Below, piece after piece: positions 25,071 to 34,085 of a stretch of 64,000 nucleotides of DNA. Under the pieces are notes generated by a model. The model did no database searches, was not told the DNA's origin, and saw nothing but the letters and a program-made list of their open reading frames with translations. The stretch is from positions 1-64,000 of the forward strand of contig NZ_MTBG01000014.1 of the NCBI RefSeq assembly GCF_002119405.1, in the 5' to 3' direction. The position numbers and the translations under genes were made by a program. Position 1 is the stretch's first letter. Each line of letters begins with the position of its first letter. The stretch comes from Pseudoruegeria sp. SK021. Its GTDB lineage: Bacteria; Pseudomonadota; Alphaproteobacteria; Rhodobacterales; Rhodobacteraceae.

Positions 25071-26537
25071 TCAGGACTGCAAATAGCGGCGCAGCGCCGC
25101 TTCTGTCCCCTCGGCCCAGATCATACGGAGCCACATTGAGAAGCTGGCGGCAAAGACGGCATTCTCGGCAAGATCGCCATAGAGGTCGCGTTGCTGCAGC
25201 CAGATTTTCGGATCGTCCTTCGCTGCCTTGGCGGCAGCGGTCAGTTTATCCCAGATCGGATCGTTCGGCGCGATGACCGATCCATCCTCGCGGCTGCCTT
25301 CGCACATCCGCGCCCACAACGCTTCGGACAGGGCCAGTCCCGCAATCGAGGTCCCATCCGCCAAGGCGTCACGAAGCGTCGGCAGCAAGAACCCGGTATG
25401 CCGTGACGCGCCATCAAAGGCCACCCGGCGCACCGTGTCGACGATCTCGGGGTTCGAAAACCGGCGATTGATCAGGTCGACATAGGCCTCCGGGGTCATG
25501 CCCGGCACCGCATCCACCTGCGGCGAGATCTCATCGGCGGCCAGTTTGAGAAAGAACGGCCCGATCAGCGGATGCGCCATGCAGCCCGAGATGAAATCGA
25601 CCCCCAGAATCTCGCCCGGGTTGGAAATCACCTGATGCCCACCGTTTAGGATGCGGATCTTCATCGACTCATAGCTGTGCACGTCGTCGGTAAAGGTCGC
25701 CCCGGCCTTGTCCCAATCCGGGCGCCCGGCGCAAAAGTGGTCTTCGATGACCCATTGCCGGAAATTTTCGTGGGTGACGGGGGCGGCGTCGTCAATGCCG
25801 AAGGTCTTGACCAGCTTCAACTCGTTCGGTCCGGTCGCCGGGACGATGCAGTCCACCATCGCGTTCGGGAAGGTACAGGTCGCGTCGATCCACTCCGCCA
25901 GTGCCGGATCAGTGAGGCGGGCCAATGACACCACCGTCTGCCGTAGGATCGCGCCGTTGCCTTGCAGGTTGTCACAGCTTTGGCCGGTAAACGGGCCGAT
26001 TCCGGCATCACGGCGCCGTTTCAATGCCGACACCATCGCGCCAAAGGCAGTGCAGGGCGTGTCCGGGTTGGCTGCATCATGTTGAATGTCGGGATGCGTG
26101 GCATCGAACTGCTTCGAGACCGGATCGATATAATAGCCGCCCTCGGTCACGGTCAGCGCCACGATCCGGATCGCCGGATCGGCCATTTGGGCAATCAGCG
26201 CGCCGTTGCCGTCTTCGACCGGCACGAAGCCGATCATCGCACCACAGACCTCGGCCGATCGGCCCGCGGGGTCTAGTTCGATCAGGGTGGTTAGATAGTC
26301 CTGCGCGGCAAGACGTTTGCGCTGTGCCTCGTCACCGGGCCGCACACCGGCCCCGATGATCGCCCAGTCATGGGCGAGGCCGTTTTGCATCAGCCGATGC
26401 AGATACCACGCTTGATGACCGCGATGGAAATTGCCCAGCCCGATATGGACGATGCCCGGCGTCAGGGTCGACCGGTCATAGGTCGGGCGCAAAACGGCCT
26501 CAGGGAGGGCTGTCAGAGTTGCATCGGAAAGCTTCAT
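25071..26537 (-). CDS. mtlK: Mannitol 2-dehydrogenase
   Basis: This 488-residue long-chain dehydrogenase of the mannitol dehydrogenase family oxidises D-mannitol (and often D-arabinitol) to the ketose with NAD+. It has the N-terminal motif V-H-I-G-L-G-N-F-H-R-G-H-Q-A-W-Y at about 31-46 and the catalytic-domain segment K-I-R-I-L-N-G-G-H. Length and position as last gene of an smo operon agree with R. sphaeroides mtlK. It starts 1 nt after the smoS stop. Confidence 0.9.
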   Translation of the reverse strand: MKLSDATLTALPEAVLRPTYDRSTLTPGIVHIGLGNFHRGHQAWYLHRLMQNGLAHDWAIIGAGVRPGDEAQRKRLAAQDYLTTLIELDPAGRSAEVCGAMIGFVPVEDGNGALIAQMADPAIRIVALTVTEGGYYIDPVSKQFDATHPDIQHDAANPDTPCTAFGAMVSALKRRRDAGIGPFTGQSCDNLQGNGAILRQTVVSLARLTDPALAEWIDATCTFPNAMVDCIVPATGPNELKLVKTFGIDDAAPVTHENFRQWVIEDHFCAGRPDWDKAGATFTDDVHSYESMKIRILNGGHQVISNPGEILGVDFISGCMAHPLIGPFFLKLAADEISPQVDAVPGMTPEAYVDLINRRFSNPEIVDTVRRVAFDGASRHTGFLLPTLRDALADGTSIAGLALSEALWARMCEGSREDGSVIAPNDPIWDKLTAAAKAAKDDPKIWLQQRDLYGDLAENAVFAASFSMWLRMIWAEGTEAALRRYLQS

Positions 26538-26538
26538 G

Positions 26539-27303
26539 TCAGCTCATCCAGTTGCCGCCATCGACGTTCAACGTCTGGGCGGTGATATAGCGGGCCTCAT
26601 CTGAGGCAAGGAATACGACCGGGTCGGCAACGTCCTTCGGATCGCCCATGCGCCCCAGCGGAACAGCCTCGCCCACTTCTTTCTTCTTCTGGCCCCTGGG
26701 CTTGTTTTCGTATTCCGCGAATTGGGCGTCGACCACCTCCCACATGGGCGTGTCGATCACACCCGGCGCGATGGCGTTGACGCGGATATTGGCGCCCGCC
26801 AGTTCCAGCGCTAAGGACTGCGTCACCGAAATCACCGCCGCCTTGGTCGAGCAATACAGCGCGATGTTCGGCTCGCCACGGCGGCCTGCCTGACTGGAGA
26901 AGTTGATAATCGCGCCGCCGCCGCGTTTCTTCATGCCCGGCACCACCGCCTGACAGGCAAAGATCGTGCCGCCGACATTGATGTCGTATTGGCGGCGGTA
27001 ATCGGCAACGGTGATCTTATCGAGCGAGGCCATGTTGAAGATTCCCGCGTTATTGACAAGGATGTCGATCCCGCCCCACGCATCTTCTACTTCGCGGACC
27101 CCGCGCGCGATTGCGTCGAATTCCATCACATTGATCTCAACCGCCATACCGCCAATCGCTTCGGCGGTTGCAGCGGCGTCCTCCAGATTCAAATCCGAGA
27201 CGGCAACCTTGGCCCCCGCTTTGGCCAAGGCTTCGCAGATCGCGCGGCCAATTCCACGGGCGCCACCGGTTACCAGCGCCACCTTCCCGTCAAGACGTTT
27301 CAT
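26539..27303 (-). CDS. smoS: Sorbitol dehydrogenase (SDR family)
   Basis: This 254-residue short-chain dehydrogenase has [11 protein letters not shown] at about 11-21 (NAD-binding), N-N-A-G-I, and the catalytic Y-C-S-T-K at about 155-159. It is the SmoS-type L-iditol/galactitol/sorbitol dehydrogenase, converting D-sorbitol to D-fructose. The start [11 protein letters not shown] at 27303 is chosen; the upstream extension of the frame is antisense-like and overlaps the ATPase gene further. The remaining overlap with smoK is 14 nt. Confidence 0.9.
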   Translation of the reverse strand: MKRLDGKVALVTGGARGIGRAICEALAKAGAKVAVSDLNLEDAAATAEAIGGMAVEINVMEFDAIARGVREVEDAWGGIDILVNNAGIFNMASLDKITVADYRRQYDINVGGTIFACQAVVPGMKKRGGGAIINFSSQAGRRGEPNIALYCSTKAAVISVTQSLALELAGANIRVNAIAPGVIDTPMWEVVDAQFAEYENKPRGQKKKEVGEAVPLGRMGDPKDVADPVVFLASDEARYITAQTLNVDGGNWMS

Positions 27304-28303
27304 TGATCCGCAGTCCTTGTTCGTTAAACTTGTGAATATGCTCGGCCTGCGGCGTGACATAGACCGTGTCGCCGTGCTTGACGTCGACATCGCCCCCAGC
27401 GCGCACCGTCAACGGATCACAGCCGGGAATGCCGTGGATATGCATGAAGGTGTCAGAACCAAGGTGTTCGGCAACGCCGATCTTGCCCTGCCATGCCCCT
27501 TCGGTCTTGGAGATGGTGGTATGCTCGGGCCGAATGCCGATCGTATGAACGTTCATCTGTGCCGCCAATGCGCCGCTGATCAGGTTCATTTTCGGCGACC
27601 CGATGAAGCCTGCGACGAAGGTGTTGCGCGGCCTGCGATACAGTTCCAGCGGGCTGCCAACCTGTTCAATGACGCCAGCGTGAAGCACCACGATCTTGTC
27701 TGCCATGGTCATGGCTTCGACCTGATCATGGGTCACATAGACCATCGTGGTCTCAAGCTTTTTGTGCAGCTCAGAAATTTCCATCCGCATCCCGACCCGC
27801 AAGGCGGCATCAAGGTTGGACAGCGGTTCGTCGAACAAGAAAGCCGACGGCTCCCGCACAATCGCCCGGCCAATGGCGACGCGCTGACGCTGACCGCCCG
27901 AAAGCTGGCCCGGACGCCGGTCCAGATAATCGGTCAGGTTCAGCGCCTTGGCGGCGCTTTCGATCCGCCGGTCCTGTTCGGCTTGTTCCATACCCGCCAT
28001 TTTCATCGGGAAGGCGATGTTCTTTCTGACCGACATATGCGGATAAAGCGCGTAGGACTGGAACACCATCGCCAGACCGCGTTTGGCGGGCGGCAAGCCG
28101 GTGGCGTCTTCGCCGTCGATCTCAATATTGCCCGAGGTCGTATCTTCCAGACCGGCGATCAGGCGCAAAAGGGTGGACTTGCCACAACCCGAGGGGCCAA
28201 CGAAGACCACAAATTCGCCGTCGTTGATTTCCAGATCCAGCGGCGGGATGACCACCACATCGCCGAAGGATTTCTTGACCTGTTTTAGCTGTATGCGTCC
28301 CAT
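27290..28303 (-). CDS. smoK: Polyol ABC transporter ATP-binding protein
   Basis: This 337-residue CUT1-type sugar ABC ATPase (MalK/UgpC family) has Walker [10 protein letters not shown], signature L-S-G-G-Q-R-Q-R, Walker [11 protein letters not shown], and a C-terminal regulatory TOBE domain (from about 235) with I-G-I-R-P-E-H. It energises sorbitol/mannitol uptake with SmoE, SmoF and SmoG. The gene overlaps smoS and follows smoG by 9 nt. Confidence 0.9.
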   Translation of the reverse strand: MGRIQLKQVKKSFGDVVVIPPLDLEINDGEFVVFVGPSGCGKSTLLRLIAGLEDTTSGNIEIDGEDATGLPPAKRGLAMVFQSYALYPHMSVRKNIAFPMKMAGMEQAEQDRRIESAAKALNLTDYLDRRPGQLSGGQRQRVAIGRAIVREPSAFLFDEPLSNLDAALRVGMRMEISELHKKLETTMVYVTHDQVEAMTMADKIVVLHAGVIEQVGSPLELYRRPRNTFVAGFIGSPKMNLISGALAAQMNVHTIGIRPEHTTISKTEGAWQGKIGVAEHLGSDTFMHIHGIPGCDPLTVRAGGDVDVKHGDTVYVTPQAEHIHKFNEQGLRINETS

Positions 28304-28312
28304 TTCAGTTCC

Positions 28313-29143
28313 TCACTTTACAGCGCCGAAGGTCAGACCCCGGACGAGTTGTTTCTGGCTGAACCAGCCCATGATTAGAATTGGCGCGATGGCCATGATC
28401 GATGCCGCGCTAAGCTTGGCGTAGAACAGTCCCTCGGGGGCCGAGAAGCTGGAGATGAACTTGGTCAATGGCGCGGCGTTCACAGTGGTCAGCAGGATGG
28501 TCCAGAACGCTTCATTCCAGGCAAGAATGATGTTGAGCAGGATCGTCGAGGCAATGCCCGGCACCGCCATGGGGGTTAGCACATACAGAATTTCGGATTT
28601 CAAAGACGCGCCATCCATCCGGGCCGCTTCAAGAATTTCACCCGGAATTTCGCGGAAATAGGTGTACAGCATCCAGACTATGATCGGCAGGTTGATCAGC
28701 ATCAGGATCACGATCAGCAGGATCCGACTGTCCATCAACCCCAGCCATTTGGCGACCAGAACCAGAGGATAGAGCACCCCCACCGCTGGCAGCATCTTGG
28801 TCGACAGCATCCACAGCAGCACATCCTTGGTCTTGGGGCCGGGCACGAAGGCCATCGCCCACGCGGCCGGAACCGCAAAGATGATGCCAAGTATGGTCGA
28901 CCCAACCGCAATGATGATCGAATTGGTCAGGGCCAGCGGATAGTTCGACCGCTCCAGCACGGCGGTGTAGTTTTCCGTGGTCCAGTCAAAGAAGAACCAG
29001 ACCGGCGGGTCAGAAATTGCTGTGACCTCTGATTTGAAACTGGTCAGGAAGGTCCAGAGGATGGGAAAGAAGATGAGCAAACCCAATCCCCACGCCAGGG
29101 CCGTCCACATGATCTTCTTTTGTTTTGTGATAGCGCGAGCCAT
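28313..29143 (-). CDS. smoG: Polyol ABC transporter permease
   Basis: This 276-residue CUT1 permease (MalG type) has six transmembrane helices and the EAA loop E-A-A-R-M-D-G-A-S (about 193-201). It forms a heterodimer with SmoF. It lies within the operon, 15 nt after smoF and 9 nt before smoK. Confidence 0.9.
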   Translation of the reverse strand: MARAITKQKKIMWTALAWGLGLLIFFPILWTFLTSFKSEVTAISDPPVWFFFDWTTENYTAVLERSNYPLALTNSIIIAVGSTILGIIFAVPAAWAMAFVPGPKTKDVLLWMLSTKMLPAVGVLYPLVLVAKWLGLMDSRILLIVILMLINLPIIVWMLYTYFREIPGEILEAARMDGASLKSEILYVLTPMAVPGIASTILLNIILAWNEAFWTILLTTVNAAPLTKFISSFSAPEGLFYAKLSAASIMAIAPILIMGWFSQKQLVRGLTFGAVK

Positions 29144-29158
29144 GGTCAGATACCTCCC

Positions 29159-30025
29159 TTATTTATCAAGGTTCTTGCCGACGATGCGCATCAGGAAGAT
29201 GGCAACGATGTTGGCAAGGATGACTGCGATGATGCCGCCTGCGGACCCCAGTCCGATGTTCTGACTTTCCAACACACGTTGATAGACGAGGTAGGTCAGA
29301 GTGCGGGTCCCGAACGCGCCATTGGTGGTCACGAAAATTTCCGCGAAGATCGACAGTAGAAAGATCGTCTGGATTAGGATGACAACCGTCACGGCCCGGC
29401 TGAGATGCGGCAGGATGATATACCAGAACCGCTTGATCCCCGGCGCGCCATCCATTTCCGCAGCCTCAAGCTGTTCGCTGGACAAAGACTGTACCGCGGT
29501 CAGCAGGATCAGGGTCGCAAAGGGCAACCATTGCCACGCCACGATCACAATGATCGAAAACAACGGTGCTTGACTGAGGAAATCATAGGGTTGCATACCG
29601 AAAAACTTATACAGATAGGAAAACAGCCCGTTATCAACGTTGAAGAACATGTTCTTCCAAACCAACGCCGATACGGTGGGCATGACGAAGAACGGGGCGA
29701 TCACAAGGATGCGGACAATGCCCTGCCCAAACATCGGCTGATCAAGCAACAGCGCGAATAGAATGCCGCCGATGATGGTAATCGACAGAATGCCTGCGAC
29801 CATCCACAAAGTCGTGCCGACGGCTTTCAAGAAGGACGACGACGTGAGGAAGGATTCATAATTCTTGAATCCAATCCATGCCTCAAAAACACCGCGCAGC
29901 GGGCGGTAATCAGCAAACGAAAAATACAACGTCATACAAAGCGGGATCAGCATCCACACAAGGAGGACGAACACCGCGGGCGCGATCATCAGCCGGGCGG
30001 CAGCTCTGGATTGCTGGGTTGCCAT
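29159..30025 (-). CDS. smoF: Polyol ABC transporter permease
   Basis: This 288-residue CUT1 permease (MalF type) has six transmembrane helices and the EAA loop E-A-A-E-M-D-G-A-P (about 186-194). It is separated from the binding-protein gene by 133 nt that hold two stem-loops, consistent with lower expression than smoE. The start has a GGAGGT-like site (minus strand) immediately upstream. Confidence 0.9.
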   Translation of the reverse strand: MATQQSRAAARLMIAPAVFVLLVWMLIPLCMTLYFSFADYRPLRGVFEAWIGFKNYESFLTSSSFLKAVGTTLWMVAGILSITIIGGILFALLLDQPMFGQGIVRILVIAPFFVMPTVSALVWKNMFFNVDNGLFSYLYKFFGMQPYDFLSQAPLFSIIVIVAWQWLPFATLILLTAVQSLSSEQLEAAEMDGAPGIKRFWYIILPHLSRAVTVVILIQTIFLLSIFAEIFVTTNGAFGTRTLTYLVYQRVLESQNIGLGSAGGIIAVILANIVAIFLMRIVGKNLDK

Positions 30026-30102
30026 TACGAACCTCCTGTCAGGGGGTGGACAGCGAAATTGGGGTTTAGAAAACGCGAGACCGGGTCTGCAGGAAACCAG
30101 AA

Positions 30103-30146
30103 GGCACAGTTATATGTGCCCAGGGCGAACCAATCGGCCCGCCCTG
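30103..30146 (-). terminator. Tandem stem-loops after smoE
   Basis: GGCACA/TGTGCC (30103-30108 with 30115-30120) and CAGGGCG/CGCCCTG (30121-30127 with 30140-30146) are two adjacent hairpins in the gap between smoE and smoF. No T-run follows. Their position fits mRNA stabilisation or partial termination that favours the binding protein. Confidence 0.5.
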
Positions 30147-30158
30147 CACCGCGTGGCC

Positions 30159-31478
30159 TTAGTAGCCCGCCGCTTCCATTTCCTCAGTCGTCAGTTCTTG
30201 CGCATTCTCAAGCGCCTCTTCAGCCGATTGTTGTCCGGCCAGCGCGGCAGAGAATTCCTGCCCCACCTGATTGGCGATCCCGGCAAATTCGGGGATCGCG
30301 ACGAATTGAACCCCGGTATAGGGCACCGGATCAACCGTCGGGTTGGTCGGATCTGCAGAGAGGATGCTCTTCAGCGTCATCTCGGCGAAGGGCGCAGCCG
30401 CCAAATAATCCGCGTTCTCATACAGCGAGGTGCGGGTTCCCGGAGGTACGTTCGCCCAACCTTCTTCTGCGGCTACGATCTCGGTGTAGCCTTGGCTGGT
30501 GGCCCAAGAGATAAAGGTCTTGGCCGCATCAATGTTGTCGGACGATGACGGAACGGCCAGCGACCAAGCCCAAAGCCAATTGCCGCGCTTGCCCAATCCG
30601 TTGTCGGGGGCCAAGGCAAAGCCGACCTGATCCGCCACAGTCGAGTCGTCACCGGTCACGAAGGACGCCGCAACGGTGGCGTCGATCCACATGCCGCATT
30701 TGCCTTGCTGGAACAGGGTCAGATTTTCGTTGAACCCGTTATTCGCTGCCCCTTGGGGGCCGGATTCCGCCATCATGTCGAGATAGAAGTTCAGCGTGTT
30801 CGCCCATGCGTCACTGTCGAATTGCGCTTGCCAATCTTCGTCGAACCAGCGGGCGCCGAAGGAATTGGACATGGCGGTCAGAAACGCCATATTTTCGCCC
30901 CACCCGGCCTTGCCGCGGGCGCAGATGCCGTTGATTTCGTTGTCCCGGTCGGTCATGGCCGCTGCGGCTTCGCGGATGAAGTCCCATGTCGGCGCCTCTG
31001 GCATTTCCAGACCGGCCTTTTCCATCAGGTCCTTGCGGTACATGACCATGGAACTTTCGCCATAGAACGGTGCGGCGTAAAGGTTGTCGTCAACAGTCAG
31101 GCCACCGGCAATCGCGGGCAGAAGGTCGGCGGCATTCCAGTCGTCTGCCATGCCGTCATTCAGCGACACCAGCCAGTCGTTCTTGCCCCAAATCGGCACT
31201 TCGTAAGTGCCGATGGTGATCACGTCATAAGCGCCGCCGCCGGTGGTGATGTCAGTGGTCACGTTCTGGCGCAGGACGTTTTCTTCCAGCGTCACCCATT
31301 CGACATTGATGTCTGGGTGCGCCTCATTGAATTTGCCGGTCAGGGCCTGCATGCGCACCATGTCGCCGTTGTTCACAGTTGCAATAGTAATTGTACTGGA
31401 GTGCGACGCTGCAAGAGCGGCTGTCGCGCTGACTGACACGAGCGCCGTCGCGCCAACGAGTGCATTTTTCAGGTTCAT
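30159..31478 (-). CDS. smoE: Polyol ABC transporter substrate-binding protein
   Basis: This 439-residue SBP_bac_1 family periplasmic protein has a signal peptide (MNLKNALVGATALVSVSATA, then A-A-L-A-A-S). The body resembles sugar and polyol binders. The start at 31478 has GGAGGAAAT upstream, so a longer frame is rejected. It is the first structural gene of the hexitol operon, 111 bp after the LacI regulator, with a palindromic operator in between. Sorbitol or mannitol binding is inferred from synteny with smoE. Confidence 0.9.
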   Translation of the reverse strand: MNLKNALVGATALVSVSATAALAASHSSTITIATVNNGDMVRMQALTGKFNEAHPDINVEWVTLEENVLRQNVTTDITTGGGAYDVITIGTYEVPIWGKNDWLVSLNDGMADDWNAADLLPAIAGGLTVDDNLYAAPFYGESSMVMYRKDLMEKAGLEMPEAPTWDFIREAAAAMTDRDNEINGICARGKAGWGENMAFLTAMSNSFGARWFDEDWQAQFDSDAWANTLNFYLDMMAESGPQGAANNGFNENLTLFQQGKCGMWIDATVAASFVTGDDSTVADQVGFALAPDNGLGKRGNWLWAWSLAVPSSSDNIDAAKTFISWATSQGYTEIVAAEEGWANVPPGTRTSLYENADYLAAAPFAEMTLKSILSADPTNPTVDPVPYTGVQFVAIPEFAGIANQVGQEFSAALAGQQSAEEALENAQELTTEEMEAAGY

Positions 31479-31552
31479 CCAAATTTCCTCCCGAGAATTT
31501 ATGGACCGTGAAAGAGGCATAGATCGCATTATAGCGTCAGTCAAATTAAATC

Positions 31553-31566
31553 TTTACTCCCGTAAA
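31553..31566. promoter_or_regulatory. Candidate LacI-family operator upstream of smoE
   Basis: TTTAC-TCCC-GTAAA is a perfect 5-bp inverted repeat with a 4-bp centre, 75 bp before the smoE start codon in an AT-rich gap. A closely similar TTTAC-GCGC-GTTAT lies upstream of the regulator gene at 32701. The form is that of a LacI-family half-site pair. Confidence 0.5.
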
Positions 31567-31589
31567 ATTTTCTCCTGATTAACCTGCGA

Positions 31590-32615
31590 TCACGCCGACT
31601 GCCTCAAGACCAGCTTGCCATCAAAAACAACCTCTGGCCGGTCCTGATTGTCGCACCCATCCTTGATCAGATGGAACAGCGTTTCAACGCTTTTTGTCGC
31701 AATGGCATTAAAGTCCTGCGCAACAGTGGTTAAAGGCGGGCAGGTAAATTGCGACCACGGGTGATCGTCATGACCTGCAATGCGCAGCGCGCAGCCCGGC
31801 CCATGCCCCACCCGCAAGCCTTTTTGATACGCCGCCGCAATCAATCCGATGGCCATGCGATCATTGGAACACAAGATCGTTTCCGATGGCAGGGATCGGG
31901 CTGAGATCAGCCGCTTGCCTTCCTCCAGCCCAATCTGCTCAAAGCTCCAACCCGTCCCCTCGGCACGGATCACTTTGGGATCATGCCCCAGACCCTCCAT
32001 TGCCTGAATATAGGCGTCGCGCCGCTTGTTGGCGTTCGGATTGATCGGCGGCATTTCAAGGAAACATGGCGGCTCGCCCGTGCGGCACAAATAGTCTACG
32101 ATCAAAGGGATACTTTGGAAGTTATTCGACCCAACGAAGGCTTTTCCGACCTTTACGTTGCTGTCAAAGACAACCGTTGGGACGCTTTCGGTGAACTTTT
32201 TCACCGCCTCAAAATCAGAGCTGCGACCCAATGGGGCAATCAAGGCCCCCGCGGGCCGGAGCGACTGCAAGGTTGCCAGAGCATTGTTTTCCAGCCCCTG
32301 CTGGCCGTGCGCGCTGAAGACGATGGGCCAGTATCCGGCATCGATACATTGGCATTCAATCCGCCGCACGATTTCGGAAAAGAACGGGTCTGCCAGATAG
32401 GGAACAACGATGCCAATTGTCTTGGTCAGCTTCCGGTTCTGGTTGATCGCAAAGATGTTCGGACGATAGTCATATTCTTCCAGAGCGGATTCAATCTTGG
32501 CCCGGGTCGTTTTGCGCACACTGTCAGGATCGTGGAAGTACTTTGACAGGGTTGGCCGGGAAATTTCGCTGATTCTGGCGAAATCATCCATCGTTCTGAT
32601 CTTATCTTCGGCCAT
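31590..32615 (-). CDS. LacI-family transcriptional regulator of the hexitol operon
   Basis: This 341-residue LacI-family protein has an N-terminal helix-turn-helix (about 8-55: M-D-D-F-A-R-I-S-E-I-S-R-P-T-L-S-K-Y-F) with a hinge helix, then a periplasmic-binding-protein-like effector domain to the end. The start MAEDKIRTMDD at 32615 has a G-rich Shine-Dalgarno (GGAGGGGG) directly before it; the longer frame is unlikely. It lies directly upstream of smoE in the same orientation and probably represses the operon and itself in the absence of hexitol. Confidence 0.85.
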   Translation of the reverse strand: MAEDKIRTMDDFARISEISRPTLSKYFHDPDSVRKTTRAKIESALEEYDYRPNIFAINQNRKLTKTIGIVVPYLADPFFSEIVRRIECQCIDAGYWPIVFSAHGQQGLENNALATLQSLRPAGALIAPLGRSSDFEAVKKFTESVPTVVFDSNVKVGKAFVGSNNFQSIPLIVDYLCRTGEPPCFLEMPPINPNANKRRDAYIQAMEGLGHDPKVIRAEGTGWSFEQIGLEEGKRLISARSLPSETILCSNDRMAIGLIAAAYQKGLRVGHGPGCALRIAGHDDHPWSQFTCPPLTTVAQDFNAIATKSVETLFHLIKDGCDNQDRPEVVFDGKLVLRQSA

Positions 32616-32991
32616 TGAAGCCCCCCTCCGGATCGTTAGAATTTGCGCCCGCCGCACATGTCGACCGGCACATTGCAGCATGCATTGGCGGAACCAAAAC
32701 TTTACGCGCGTTATTTTTATTTGAGCGACTGTAAGTCCGGCGCCCTCTGAGGGTCAACATTCAATCGAGCCGGATCGCGCGGCTGACCTGACGAGAGCAC
32801 GGCAACCATGTCGTCGCCCGCCTTGGCAGGGCCCGGCCACCCCGTGGCGTGAACATCTGCCACGTTCAAAGGTGTGACCTTGCGTTACTCTCCGCTTGGG
32901 TACTGGACGATGCCGCAGTGCAGCACTAGGTGACAGATGGGAGGACAACGTCGCAGTCGGCATAAACGTCGGCATTACTAGGTCCGAACTT
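32616..32991. promoter_or_regulatory. Promoter gap of the LacI gene with a second TTTAC operator-like site
   Basis: This 376-bp gap separates the LacI regulator from the divergent GNAT gene. TTTAC-GCGC-GTTAT at 32701-32714 matches the smoE operator at most half-site positions and sits about 90 bp before the LacI start codon, so autoregulation is plausible. The remaining sequence, including an open frame at 32754-32999, shows no coding signature. Confidence 0.4.
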
Positions 32992-33552
32992 ATGCACAAC
33001 GAAACGCCATCTTATTCCCCGGTCATCCGGCGCTTGCGGGCTTCTGACCAGCCGGAATTGGCCGCCCACTTTCACAGGCTTGACCAGAATACCCGCCGCC
33101 TTCGGTTCGGCGGCATGGTCAGTGATGCCTTCGTTGCCGACTATGCCGCCAAAATTCTGTCAGATGATTCCGTGATCTTCGGCGCATTTTCGGACGACAC
33201 TCTACGCGGCGTCGCAGAATTGCGCGGCGCAATGTGGCGATGGCCCCGAAGTGCGGAAGTGGCCCTGCTGGTTGAACCTGCATGGCAGGACAAAGGGTTG
33301 GGCGACGCCTTGCTGGGCCGCCTGATTGCGGCGGCGCAAAACCGTGGGATCAAAACCCTGCAAATGATGTGTCTGCGCGAAAACAGACGGATGCAGGCAT
33401 TGGCCCGGAAACACAAAGCGACGCTGGAAATCACAGTAGACAGCGTCGAGGCCACCCTCGCCCCCGCTTGGCCGACGCCGATGTCCCTGTTCGAGGAAAT
33501 CTTCGGCAACCCACGCTCCTATCTGCCGATGGGGTTTCACCTGCCGACCTGA
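32992..33552 (+). CDS. GNAT family N-acetyltransferase
   Basis: This 186-residue GNAT protein opens I-R-R-L-R-A-S-D-Q-P-E-L and contains the acetyl-CoA-binding V-E-P-A-W-Q-D-K-G-L-G-D-A-L-L (about 100-114), matching the R/Q-x-x-G-x-G/A loop. It resembles the stand-alone version of the acetyltransferase domain seen in Pat-type proteins, but lacks their CoA-ligase part. The ATG at 32992 is preferred to an upstream in-frame start inside the gap. It converges with the malonate operon; substrate unknown. Confidence 0.8.
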   Translation: MHNETPSYSPVIRRLRASDQPELAAHFHRLDQNTRRLRFGGMVSDAFVADYAAKILSDDSVIFGAFSDDTLRGVAELRGAMWRWPRSAEVALLVEPAWQDKGLGDALLGRLIAAAQNRGIKTLQMMCLRENRRMQALARKHKATLEITVDSVEATLAPAWPTPMSLFEEIFGNPRSYLPMGFHLPT

Positions 33553-33580
33553 ACCTGAGGGCTGGCGACCAATCCGCGCC

Positions 33581-34066
33581 TCAGTGTTGGTCCGACAGCG
33601 AAGATTTGCGCCACTCTGGATCGAACTCGGCCGGATTTGAGGTGAGGCCGACACTGCGGATCGCCAGAACGCCGCAATATTCGTCCTTTTCCGAACTGTC
33701 GCCACTGATGCCGACCGCGCCGATGGTCATGCCCTCGGCGTCTTCAATCAGGACGCCGCCCGGCACCGGTACAAAGCGGCCCTCGGACGCTGCGGCCAGC
33801 GCGGTTTGAAAGTTTGGGCGCGCCGACAGGTAATCGCGGATCTGACGGCTGGGCATGCCCATGCCCAGCGATCCCCACGCCTTGCCGAAGGCAATGTCAA
33901 AGCGCAGCAGCCCACAGCCGTCTTCGCAGACCATCGCTTTCATGCGGCCACCGGCATCCAGCACCACAATGGTCAGAGGCTTCATGCCTTCTTGCCGTCC
34001 GACCTCTAGCGCCTTGTCCAGAATGGCCCGCGCGGTTTCCAGCGGCAACGTTGATTTGACTTTCAT
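33581..34066 (-). CDS. HbpS/GlcG family protein
   Basis: This 161-residue protein is of the heme-degrading/GlcG (DUF336) family: T-I-V-V-L-D-A-G-G-R-M-K-A near 32-44 and G-G-V-L-I-E-D, I-G-A-V-G-I-S-G-D later are the conserved core. GlcG-like proteins often accompany glycolate or other acid-use operons without a proven reaction. There is no signal peptide. It is the last gene of the malonate operon, 19 nt after the TRAP large permease gene. Confidence 0.8.
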   Translation of the reverse strand: MKVKSTLPLETARAILDKALEVGRQEGMKPLTIVVLDAGGRMKAMVCEDGCGLLRFDIAFGKAWGSLGMGMPSRQIRDYLSARPNFQTALAAASEGRFVPVPGGVLIEDAEGMTIGAVGISGDSSEKDEYCGVLAIRSVGLTSNPAEFDPEWRKSSLSDQH

Positions 34067-34085
34067 CTTGGGTCCTCTCTCAGGC

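Noticed and set aside
30705-31436. Plus-strand frame of 243 codons opposite smoE
   Set aside because: Fully antisense to the smoE binding-protein gene and without a recognisable domain.
32754-32999. Minus-strand frame in the gap between LacI and GNAT genes
   Set aside because: No start signal or conserved motif; overlaps the GNAT start and reads as random GC-rich sequence.
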